Source: Cryptomeria japonica (taxonomy: Eukaryota; Streptophyta; Pinopsida; Cupressales; Cupressaceae). Taken from it: a stretch of 64,000 bases of DNA. Location: assembly GCF_030272615.1 (NCBI RefSeq), contig NC_081413.1, positions 721,634,367 through 721,698,366 on the forward strand, read 5' to 3'. Under the pieces are notes generated by a model. The model saw only the letters and a program-made list of their open reading frames with translations. It was not told where the DNA came from and ran no database searches. Both the position numbers and the translations under genes were made by a program. Position 1 is the first letter of the stretch, and each line of letters begins with the position of its first letter. Below are positions 34,354 through 46,100 of this stretch, one piece after another.

Positions 34354-35251
34354 ATTGGTAAAAAAAATTGTAAGGCTCTAGATTTACATAAGGAGAAGAG
34401 GATAAGTTGATATAGTTCCATAAGATCCCACAAGTAGAAAATCAAGGTTAGTAACTAAACACTTTAACGAACAAGAGGACAACGAACGAAATAATGAAAT
34501 TAAGGAATCAAATAACATAGATGAGCTCTATGATTCGAACTTTTGTCTAGAGAAATCAAATAATGAAGGTTGGGAGAAAGATAGGTTTCATTTGGGAACA
34601 AGGATAAGTTTCAGCTTGCTAATAATCCCTTGATTCAAGTTGATGCGAATAAGGTTTATGAAAACCCACTCTTCGAGTTGAATAAAGAATCACTTCATAA
34701 ATGTTATGACGAGATTGAATACAAACATAGAATTTGGGACCTCGATGCATATCGTACCAATGAAGTGTTAAGACGGGATTGGAACAGTGGGACAAACCCT
34801 AGTAATGCTATCACCAACCACTCAACAAAAAAAATTGCGAGAGATTGCAATTCAGGATAGAACGATAAATTGGATCTCATCTTTTGATCAACAATCCAAG
34901 GTGGAATGTTTAAGTTTGGTTGAAAGAAGGGGTGACACTTCAACTATATTAATATCCATACCCCTTATACAAAATACACATTGTTCCCATTTTCTTCCCA
35001 CAATGATGATATCCATTGATGAACAAGTGGTTATCGAACTACTAATATTTTTATGGGAGCTAATTGTGAGGGATTCTACGAAGATAATTCATATTTTCAC
35101 AACCATCACAATAGATAGTGATCTATGCCAACATTCTAGGGTAGTGCTTTACAATCACAGACTTATTTCATATCCCAGTATGAATCATGATGTGAAGTTG
35201 CTTATGGGAAAACAATTTCAAGGAGGGGAGACTATTTATCCTCATTTCTAA
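34354..35251 (+). pseudogene. Old retroelement, downstream internal part with a 154-codon ORF
   Basis: Continuation of the element interrupted by element 2. Frames at 34630-34860 and 34787-35251 are open. The latter (154 codons from an internal Met, ending FQGGETIYPHF) is open at equal length in the inverted copy (61265-61729) with about 8 residue differences. No known domain was recognised. The end is purine-rich (AAGGAGGGGAGAC near 35219), which may be a polypurine tract, so this could be the end of a retroelement polyprotein. Confidence 0.4.
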
Positions 35252-37229
35252 AACCAATTATCGTGTGGTCCAGGCGTGGAAGGCCTAGGACATCTCTAAA
35301 TTAGTTAGTAGCAGAAACAGTGAATGGGCTTAGCAAGAATAATGAATAAAGGATGGTTTTGTGACCTTTTCACACATTGCCCCATTGCAAATAGGGACCC
35401 CCACTTTTTGCTTAGGGATAGGTGTTTAGTTTGGTCATCTTAGCTTGGTAAGTTTAGTAGTTGTTAGTCGTTGCTTATGAGAGGTGAAAATGTCTTGTCA
35501 AGTCAAGATTGAAGTTGTGTTTCCAACCTTGCTAAGGTGGTTAATGTTGTTAAAAGTTGTCAATTTGCAAGAAAAAGTCTTAGGGTTTGAAAAAGTATGA
35601 ATTAGGGTTTTGGATTGACATAGGTCAAAATGAGAAAAGAGATCAAAATTTCTTTCAAGAATAGAAAAATTTTGAAGTATCATAGCATAGGTCAAATTCG
35701 GATTTTGTGATGAAAAATAGACTAAGGCATGAGTTTACTCAAAAGATTGATCTTGGCAAGTGTTTTCTTAGCAAGTTTAAGTTTGTGCAAATGAGAACCT
35801 TGAAATGCCGATTTGATTAAGGTACGAATGAAGGTGAAAATTTTGTTGTTCAAGACTTAGAAACAGTATGAATGGAACATGGAACGAACAAGGTACAAAT
35901 GAAGTTGAAAATTTCGCCCTTAAAGTTAGAGATTTCAAGACTCGGAAGTGATACGAATGGAATGTCCAATTCGAAACATCACCAAAATAGTTATAAGATC
36001 ACACGATCACAAATATAATGTGGACCTACTTATAGTGAATAATATATTGCATATATATCTCAAAATACATTCTATAAATAATTATCTGTTATCTCTATCT
36101 TTACACATGAATGCTACTTAAGAAACACAAAAAAATATATTATTCATGTTTTACAATTCAATACCATCAAATACCTTTTAAGATAAAAGGTGTTAATAGA
36201 TAGTATAAGCCCTTTTTCCTTATAATGTACATAAGCAAAAGGAACCATTATCTATTTTTTTTGCCACTTGGTAGGGCCCTAAAAAATCTCTTTGTAAGGT
36301 AGTAGCTATGGTGCTCCATCCATTAGGTAGTTGGCTCGCTATGAAAGAACCTTACAAAGGTCTAGAACTAAGTGTATAGTTTAGAATAAAACTTTTGTGG
36401 TACCCAATATTATTAAATAATGTGTATACTTCTTGAATAATCTAAGACATAATTTTGTCTTTCTCCAAATGCATGGGAAATCACATAGCTAAATTTTTAA
36501 AGCCTTTTTGATAGATCCATTTTGTTAATATGCTGCAATCAGGGAGTCCCATTATGAAAGTACACTTTGAGGCATTTTGTCAAATAGTTAAGGTGCATTT
36601 TCTATGCTTCTACATTTCGCATGTCTCGTGATCAGGTCATTCCATGAGAACAAATTTCTGAGGCATTATGTCAAATAGTTGACGTTTCTTGTGTATGCTT
36701 CCATAGTTTGTATACATGACTACATCTGAAAGTTATGCTAGAGCATTATCACTAGGACCAAGCAAACCGAGAGGGGTATAAGCAATCATGGATTTATTAC
36801 CAATTATCTAACGCTTCCTCTCTAAGCAATGCAGTTTCACAACTGTTGGCCCAAAATTTACCAAAGTGGGATGTGGATTTGTAAGGGAAACAATTGATTA
36901 GGGCAGTGACAACTACAACATTTGATAAAATTCATCTTTCCTTATCCTATGACAAATTTCCATATCTCATTCCAAAGATCCCATTTGTATACATGATCCA
37001 ATACTTATACAATTAGAAGTTAAATATTAAGCTTACATAAAATTGAGCATAGTGAGATAATTGACAAGACAGTCCACAAGAATTCTCTAATGGTAATCAA
37101 TATCCTAAAAATCAGCACCATATCCATCTTTTATATTATTATATATCTGGCAATAGAAATCCCTTCTGGAGTGGAATTTCAATGTCCACCTCCACTTGCA
37201 ATATTTATTGAAGACTTCACACACAAATT
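35252..37229. other. Non-coding remainder of the left duplication arm
   Basis: About 2 kb with only short frames. It matches 59283-61264 reversed. 35500-35960 is rich in AAAATTTT-type words. No gene was seen. Confidence 0.5.
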
Positions 37230-39707
37230 CCAAGTTCTCAAGCAAAAAATATAGGATTTTCATAACCCTTTACTATTCATTTACAGATATATCAAGGTTT
37301 GCAACATTGATTTCCCCATGCCCTCATCTGCGGAGATATATTATTGTATTTAGAATTAGCAAACATTTTAGTGAACAAGCAGTGAGACCAACAAGAATTT
37401 TGGAAAAAGTGGAGACCAATTGAATTACCATGCCACACATGATAAAAGAAGAGAGTGTATATTTTGTTGAATATTTAATTCAAGCCTTGTTGTTGATCAA
37501 TATTTGAGGGCCTTGCAATCATAGGCACTAGGGGATATTTAAAAATAGTCATTATAAATTGAATAATATTTATATTAATTATTAGGGATAACCCTTCTAT
37601 TAATGAAAATAAGACTTCAAACCTTTAGTGAAGCCCTCTCTAGGATGTGCTTTAGGTTGTTTCCAAAAGAATTCAACTTCTACCTACTCATCCAATAGGC
37701 TCATCCTGGACCAAAGAAAAATGCACATAACATGTATAGATTTCATATGGGCATGTTTGATATGTAATTAATGCTTACTAATTAAATTGTACTTAATTCA
37801 AATTATAGATTTTCTGGATTGCAAACAGAAATGTGTGGCTATGTTCTTCAACCATTGAATTTATAGAGTTAGGTTCACTTAATTAGTTACAACTCTATGA
37901 CATTAACTAATTACTTCAATTTTGTAATTAAAACTCAAAGAATGGATCAATTTTGAAAAGAATAAGAGAAGAAGAGAGATCACAAGCTTGATAACGGAGT
38001 TCGCTCAATAATATGAGCTACATCTCCGGGTCCACTTCTCAATGTAGGACCGCTTTATTAATGACGCCAAGCTTAAAATATCTTTTTACATCACACAAGC
38101 TTCATACCCGCATTACAATTTCTCTCACAATCTCCTCTTGCACCTAAAGACACTCACGTACTCTCCTTCTCAGGTTATGCTTCAATTGCATCTTAACCCA
38201 ATTACATTGAAGAGTATTACAATTTGACAAATCTCTTTGTGCTTACAAAAATCTTCAAGATTCTTATTCTCCAACTCTAGAGAATTCTAATTCCTCTCAA
38301 ATGAAATTAATTGTTTTTACAAGCCAAAAACTCTCCCTTATATACACTTTCATATTCTAACTAAAGGGTAAAACAATAATATTTTCAAATCCCCTAAACT
38401 ATGCCCTTAGTCTAATTAAAATCCTTTTTTTGTAAATGGGCTTTATATTTCCCTAGGCTATCCTTAATTTGAGCTCCCTATCTTTTAAAACAAATCGGGT
38501 TGGCTAAATTAAGTTTTAGAAGATATAATGCGAGGGATCCCGAGCTCCTTCTTTCACGGCTCATCTCAAAATTTAAATAAAAACAAATTGAGAGGTCGGG
38601 GATTCAAAACGCTCGATCACTTTTTAAAGGATTTGCCACCAACAGTACTAAACAAAATAAATCTACCCCACATCAACATGCCAACTGTGCATGCCACATC
38701 AATGAAACTTGAACTTGCAATGCCATGCTGATATCAACATTTGCACCTGCTCAACCCTTTTTTTTCAAATAAACTTTGACTGGCCATATATCGTCTGATT
38801 TTGAGATTGTCTTTTGGATCCTGGATCAATGTTCCAAGGAAAAAACAACACATATTACTATAGTCAATGTGGATGCTTGTTGAATTGAAAGACATCTTGT
38901 AGAAAAATAGTCACAAGAATACTGCATAGTGCAAGGATGAGTAGACATTCAAAAAGAAAAGTGAAGACCCACAACCTGAGGGAGGAAGGATGCACACATG
39001 CTGAACTGAATAGAAGAATGAAACTACTCCCACCTCAAAGTATTTGAGTTGACATCCAAGATTAGCTGTCAAAAAAATAAAATTAAATATGATGTTTAAA
39101 TTTTAATTTCAATACTATCCCACAATATCGTATACCTTTCAAAAGTGTAAAGTAGCTTAAATATTTTTGCAATGTCTGATTCATATATATGTGTATATGT
39201 ATGTATGTATGTATGAATGGATTATTTAATGGCATTCTAAATTATATAAATGTTTATGGATTATTTAATAATATTTTTAAGTGCTTTTATTAATTTATAA
39301 CAATTTCTTAGATTTAATAATTAAATAATAATAATAAATATATTTAAAAAATTAAATTATAATATTAATAATTAAATATAAGCAACATCAAAATAACTCA
39401 ATTTTCTATTAAGTAAAATATTTATATAACACTAATATTATTTAAAAATAATAGATACATCACATGAATATAAATTAATTATATTTTTCTTATTTCTCTA
39501 TAATTATTTTATAAAAACTATAAAAAATACTCTATAAATTAGTTATATTTTTTATTCATTGCCTTAATTTATCCCTCTCCAACTGATTTAGAACCTACTA
39601 AATTGAATTGTTCCCTTATTACATCTATCCTTTTTAACTTAGATTTCTTCCTATTACACCATCATAAATATATAGGACCGTAATAAAATAAAATATTAAA
39701 GCACTCG
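37230..39707. other. Intergenic DNA downstream of the TNL gene
   Basis: AT-rich, without coding signature. A (TATG)n-like microsatellite lies at about 39188-39220. 38500-38660 contains, on the minus strand, TTTGAATCCCCGACC, similar to a tRNA B-box region; this may be a decayed SINE. TTTATT at 39551 (AATAAA on the gene strand) is a possible poly(A) signal of the TNL gene. Confidence 0.4.
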
Positions 39708-40136
39708 TTACCTTTGGGAAAGATGATGGAAAGCCCTTACTATGCTCCCCTCTTCGCCCATCACTACCCACCCCTCTTTTATTTTCACATCTTTCTCCTC
39801 GCTCGATGCCCAAATTTCGTGTCGTTTTGACTGAAGCCAATCTGAACCTTCCCGGAACACGCCCATCCATACCCATTTTCCACTAGTCAATTCTGTGTAA
39901 AACTCATTGCCTCCGTTTGTAACTATATGGAAGTTTAAGGTGGGACAAACATCATCTATAGTAAAACATATCAGAATGGCATTGGCATTTTCGGAAGTCT
40001 CCGGCCTGCTGAATTTTAAGCCTCCGAATGATCCAAATTCGACCATGTTTTTCAGAGGAAAAGAGGTTAAGAAGTTTTTCAGCGAGCCCGCGTCAATCAC
40101 TGACCTGGTGCATTTTATCAATGCTCTTGGCGGTGT
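39708..40136 (-). CDS. TNL exon 6: post-LRR C-terminal domain
   Basis: 142 codons and stop (TAA, ending HHLSQR). The acceptor chosen is GTGCAG before ACACCGCC, giving a 97-bp intron. An alternative in-frame acceptor TTTAAG before 40181 adds 15 residues but leaves an intron of only 52 bp. The segment NAILICFTIDDVCPTLNFHI followed by GGNEFYTE and WVWMGVF suggests a beta-sandwich like the post-LRR (C-JID type) domains of TNLs, which can help in ligand binding. Confidence 0.65.
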   Translation of the reverse strand, partial: TPPRALIKCTRSVIDAGSLKNFLTSFPLKNMVEFGSFGGLKFSRPETSENANAILICFTIDDVCPTLNFHIVTNGGNEFYTELTSGKWVWMGVFREGSDWLQSKRHEIWASSEEKDVKIKEGWVVMGEEGSIVRAFHHLSQR

Positions 40137-43100
40137 CTGCACATTATTTGTAAAGGACACAGGCAGCACAAAATCAGATGCCTTAAATAATAAATAGACT
40201 TTTTATATTTTTAATAAAACTATTTTTTATTACCTGTATTTTACTGATGAATGGTTCTACAACTGATATGTCGTTTGCTGCGACTACCAGCGACTTCAAT
40301 CCCTCACGCTGCTCCAAGTTGACTCTCAACGGCGCCTTCAAGCAGGCGTGTACTTCCAGATTATCCAATTTAATATCTTCAGGGAAAGTTAATTTTACAA
40401 TTGGACAGTCATCTATCTTGAGTGTGTACAATGATTTCAGACTTTCTAAGCCTTCTATCTTCTCCAATTTGTGGCACCCTATCAATTTGAACTTGTATAG
40501 AGAAGTTAATTTTTCTAAGCCTTCTATCTTCTCCAATTTGTGGCACCCTATCAATTCAAACTTGTATAGAGAAGTTAATTCTGCAAGACTTGGAAGGGTG
40601 TTCAATTCTGTGCAGTCATCTATCTGGAGTGTCTCCAATGATTTCAGCCTTCCAAAGCCTTCTATCTTCTCCAATTTGTGGCACCCTGTCAATTCAAACT
40701 TGTATAGAGAAGTTAATTCTGCAAGACTTGGAAGGGTGTTCAATTCTGTGCAGCCATCTATCTGGAGTGTCTCCAATGATTTCAGCCTTCCAAAGCCTTC
40801 TATCTTTTCCAATTTGTCGCACCCTGTCAATTCAAACATCTCTAGAGAAGTTAATTCTGCAAGACTTGGAAGGGTGTTCAATTCTGTGCAGCCATTTATG
40901 TGGAGTGTCTCCAATGATTTCAGCCTTCCAAAGCCTTCTATCTTCTCCAATTTGTGGCACCCTGTCAATTCAAACTTCTCTAGAGAAGTTAATTCTGCCA
41001 GACTTGGAAGGGTGTTCAATTCTGTGCAGCCATCTATCTGGAGTTTCCGCAATGATTTCAGCCTTGCAAAGCCTTCTATCTTCTCCAATTTGTGGCGCCC
41101 TGTCAATTCAAACATCTCTAGAGAAGTTAATTCTGCAAGACTTGGAAGGGTGTTCAATTCTGTGCACCCATCTATCTGGAGTTTCCGCAATGATTTCAGC
41201 CTTGCAAAGCCTTCTATCTTCTCCAATTTGTGGCACCCTGTCAATTCAAACATCTCTAGAGAAGTTAATTCTGCAAGACTTGGAAGGGTGTTCAATTCTG
41301 TGCAGCCATCTATCTGGAGTTTCCGCAATGATTTCAGCCTTGCAAAGCCTTCTATCTTCTCCAATTTGTGGCACCCTGTCAATTCAAACATCTCTAGAGA
41401 AGTTAATTCTGCAAGACTTGGAAGGGTGTTCAATTCTGTGCAGCCATCTATCTGGAGTTTCCGCAATGATTTCAGCCTTGCAAAGCCTTCTATCTTCTCC
41501 AATTTGTGGCACCCTGTCAATTCAAACATCTCTAGAGAAGTTAATTCTGCAAGACTTGGAAGGGTGTTCAATTCTGTGCAGCCATCTATCTGGAGTTTCC
41601 GCAATGATTTCAGCCTTGCAAAGCCTTCTATCTTCTCCAATTTGTGGCACCCTGTCAATTCAAACATCTCTAGAGAAGTTAATTCTGCAAGACTTGGAAG
41701 GGTGTTCAATTCTGTGCAGCCATCTATCTGGAGTTTCCCCAATGATTTCAGCCTTGCAAAGCCTTCTATCTTCTCCAATTTGTGGCACCCTGTCAATTCA
41801 AACATCTCTAGAGAAGTTAATTCTGCAAGACTTGGAAGGGTGTTCAATTTTGTGCACCCATCTATCTGGAGTTTCCACAATGATTTCAGCCTTCCAAAGC
41901 CTTCTATCTTCTCCAATTTGTGGCACCCTGTCAATTCAAACACCTTTAGAGAAGTTAATTCTGCAAGACTTGGAAGGGTGTTCAATTCTGTGCACCCATC
42001 TATCTGGAGTGTCCACAATGATTTCAGCCTTCCAAAGCCTTCTATCTTCTCCAATTTGTGGCACCCTTTCAATTCAAACTCCTTTAGAGAAGTTAATTCT
42101 GCAAGACTTGGAAGGGTGTTCAATTCTGTGCACCCATCTATCTGGAGTTTCCACAGTGATTTCAGCCTTCCAAAGCCTTCTATCTTCTCCAATTTGTGGC
42201 ACCCTGTCAATTCAAACTTCTTTAGAGAAGTTAATTCTGCAAGACTTGGAAGGGTGTTCAATTCTGTGCACCCATCTATCCGGAGTTTCCACAATGATTT
42301 CAGCCTTCCAAAGCCTTCTATCTTCTCCAATTTGTGGCACCCTGTCAATTCAAACTTCTTTAGAGAAGTTAATTCTGCAAGACTTGGAAGGGTGTTCAAT
42401 TCTGTGCAGCCATCTATCCGGAGTTTCCACAATGATTTCAGCCTTCCAAAGCCTTCTATCTTCTCCAATTTGTGGCACCCTGTCAATTCAAACTTCTTTA
42501 GAGAAGTTAATTCTGCAAGACTTGGAAGGGTGTTCAATTCTGTGCAGCCATCTATCTGGAGTGTCTCCAATGATTTCAGCCTTCCAAAGCCTTCTATCTT
42601 CTCCAATTTGTGGCACCCTGTCAATTCAAACTTCTTTAGAGAAGTTAATTCTGCAAGACTTGGAAGGGTGTTCAATTCTATGCAGCGATCTATCCGAAGT
42701 GTCTCCAATGATTTCAGCCTTCCAAAGCCTTCTATCTTCTCCAATTTGTGGCACAATATCAATTCAAACTTCTTTAGAGAAGTTAATTCTGCAAAACTTG
42801 GAAGCCCATCTAATTCTGGACAGTAACATATCTCCAACTCCTCTAATGATCTGAGACTTTTTATACTTTCTATATTCTTCAATTTTTCGTAGCATCTCAA
42901 TTCAATTTTTTTCAGATAAGTTAACTCTGTAAGATTTGGAAGGGTGTTCAACCCTTTGCAATTATTTATCTTGAGTGTTTCCAATGATTTCAAGCTTTCT
43001 AAACCTTTTAGTTTCTCCAATTTGTGGCACTCTATCAATTCAAACTTCTTTAGAGAAGTTAATTCTCCAAGACTTGGCAGCCCATCTAATTCTGGACAGT

Positions 43101-46100
43101 CACATATCTCGAGCCCCTCTAGTGATCTAAGACTTTTTAAACTTTCTATCCTCTTCAATTTTTTGCAATTATTCAATTCAATTTTTTGCAGAAAAGTTAA
43201 CTCTCCAAGATTTGGAAGGGTGTTCAATAATTTACACCCATCTATCTCGAGTGTCTCCAATGATCTCAAGCTTTCTAAACCTTCTAACATCTCCAGTTCG
43301 CCGCAGCTAAACAATACAAACTTCTTCAAAGAAGTTAATTCTGCAAGACTTGGAAGCCCATCTAATCTTGGAGAATAGCGTATCTCCAGCTGCTCCAGTG
43401 ATCTAAGTCCTCTTAAACTTTCGATCTTCTTCAAATTGTCGGCATCATTAATAACTAACTCTTTTAAAGCCGAAGGAACCTGCAGCCAATTTTCGATACG
43501 ATTAAAACATACACGGCATAAATTTAAAAAATATTTACTTTGAACAGTATTTTAAAGTATCATAAAGCAAGATACTTACATCCGCATCACGCTTCCACAA
43601 ACCTTCTAATTTCGTAGAAGAAGATAGGGCTAAAATTCTTAAATTTTTCAACGAAAGCCAGGATGGAAGACTTTTGTGCTGAAAGCCACTCCAGCCAAGA
43701 CAGACGAGTTCTTTTGCTAATTTGCTATATTTCTCATTAATAAAATCTCCCTCACCAATAAAAATCTTTAATCCAAGCGAGCCGGGCTGAAGGCTACGCT
43801 CTCCTTGGTTTGTTTTTATTATGACCTTTCCTTGCCCGAGGTGGTAATTGCAATTCTCACCAAATGCATAGGCCATTCCTCGGACTCGTACTGCTTCCTG
43901 TCAAAAATAAAAATAAGAAATACTGATTAGAAGGCAGGCTGAGAGAGGAGCTTGTTCCCATGTAGAAGTAAGAAATATTTTAATGCAATAGAAATATGTT
44001 TAAAATTTAGAAGGCAAGCTCAGGTAGGAATTTGTTCCCATGCCATGGTTAATAAAGCTATGAAAGAAAGCACTAATTTCACCTGTTGAGGCTGAATCTC
44101 GATAATCTGGCTTTTAGACCAAAGACGATAGGGTGATCGTTTATTGGCAATCTCCCTCCCCAAATCTCTCAAATGATCATGCATTCTGATGAGATTCTCC
44201 TCGTCTAGCTCAACAAGACATTTATTCACGAGCCTTTGCCAACCGTGCAGCCCATTCCACTCTGATCCGTCCCATACTGCAATGGCCCTACTGCTTCCCC
44301 ATCCAATGAAGAAACATGCTACATCCAGAAACATCTCTTTCTCTTCATCATCCAGAGTATCATAGCTTATTCTGAGCGTCGATTTGATATCTTCTGGCAC
44401 TATTCTGGACAATTTGTCGAATTGAGACTGCCAATAGTTCTTGTCAGACTCCCCATAGAGCAGACCCCCTAAGACCTTGAGTGACAAGGGAAGACCATGG
44501 CAAGCATCTATGAACATTTCAGAAAGATCCTCAAATCCCAACAATGGAGAGGGTTGTCCGAATGCATGCCAACAGAAAAGCTGCTGGGCGTGAGTGGCAT
44601 TCAGAGCTCTGATTTTATATACAGCAGAACACGCTTTAAGAACACGCTTCTCGCGTGTGGTAACAATAATCAGACTGCCCTGGCCAAGGCTCTCCCTTGG
44701 TGGCAGCAGAGCATCTAGTTGGTCTGTGTGATCCACGTCATCTAAAACGATAAACACGGGAACAGATCCCAAACGGTTTCTTAGAATCTGTTTGCCTTCG
44801 TCTACATTGTCAAAATCTTCATCTTTGACGCCAAGGTCCTTCAAAAGCTTTTTTTGTTTCTTATGCAATCGGTTGTTCTTTGCAGCTTCCCGAACATCGG
44901 AAAGAAAACTTGAGCTTGAGCGACCGATGGACGGGCATTTCTTGTTAAAGAGATGCTTAGCAAGGGTGGTTTTGCCGGCACCACCCATTCCCCAGATGCC
45001 CACCATTTGAATTGGCATTGGCCCAGCAGCAGATTGAAGTGCAATTATCTTCTTGTTAAAGTCTTGTTCCGCTTCATCCAAACCCACGGGATGCTTGGCA
45101 ACATCTATTCGCACCTTCTTCAATTCTGTTAATAAACGATTCACCACTTCCGTCACCGCCGCCTCCTCGTCACTGAACAATGACCATACGGAACACCATT
45201 TGAAAAGATTATTGTCAATTTTAAATAAACATATATACTTTAGTCACTTCTCATTAATATTTTAAAAAAATGTTGTAAATTTAATTTATTTTTTATTTTT
45301 ATGTTTTAATAAAATAGAAGATTTGAATTTAACACTATCTAAATATCAATTTTAAAATCAATATAAATAAATTTATTACGATGTAAATAAAAAATAAAAC
45401 ACAAATGATTAAAAAGATTAAATCCATAAAGTAATTTTTTTTTATTTTTATTTGAAGAGTTATGTGCAATTTTAATTTTATTTCTCAAATAAACATCAAT
45501 CATTATTTTATTAATTCTTTTGTTTTAATTTTATTTTGAAAAATGTACTAAATATGAATATAAACATATTAAATATATCTATTTTTTTTTATAAGAGTTA
45601 TTTTATTTTATTTTAAGTTTGAATTATATTTTTATACACTAGCACTTGCATCATTAGGGAAGCAATACATGTAGAAAAATAAAAAGCTAATATGTTGGAG
45701 AGTACAATTTAATATCAAGATGATTGAATAGATAGAAACAAAGTGTGAGATGGTCAATGTGTTGGATTATAGTGATGCAACAATGTGGAATATTTAGCAT
45801 GTGGAATAAGTGGAGAAAAATTATAAAAGTTGCAATTAGGTGCTAATTATTTCATATTATGCATCACATTGCCCATTGATCCTAGCCCTAAATTGGGGTA
45901 GGACTAGGGCGTGGCGCCTCGGTCCAGGACACTAGGACCATGGCACCACGCCATGGTCCTCCTCAAATGGGCCCAATTTCTAACCCATTGCTCCATCTCA
46001 AAATTGAGCGCCATGGTCCTCCTCAAATGGGCCCAATTTCAAACCCATTGCTCCATCTCAAAATTGAGCGGCAAAACTTGCTCTGTGTTGGCCTATGTCG

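Larger units (their letters stand above)
16320..37229 (+). repeat. Left arm of a large inverted duplication (filled site)
   Basis: 16320-18164 plus 34349-37229 (about 4.7 kb after removing element 2) match the reverse complement of 59283-64000 with roughly 2 percent differences by eye. The match stops at 37229, where the other copy runs into the N gap. At 16320 the other copy runs off the window, so the full extent is unknown. Confidence 0.88.

Noticed and set aside
40247-42826. Plus-strand ORF of 859 codons across the LRR array
   Set aside because: It is antisense to the LRR exon. The 138-bp unit is divisible by 3 and has no stop in this frame, so the frame stays open automatically. The product is a monotonous repeat without a known fold.
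40590-42854. Second plus-strand ORF of 754 codons in another frame
   Set aside because: Same cause as the 859-codon frame; two long overlapping antisense frames are a by-product of the tandem array.
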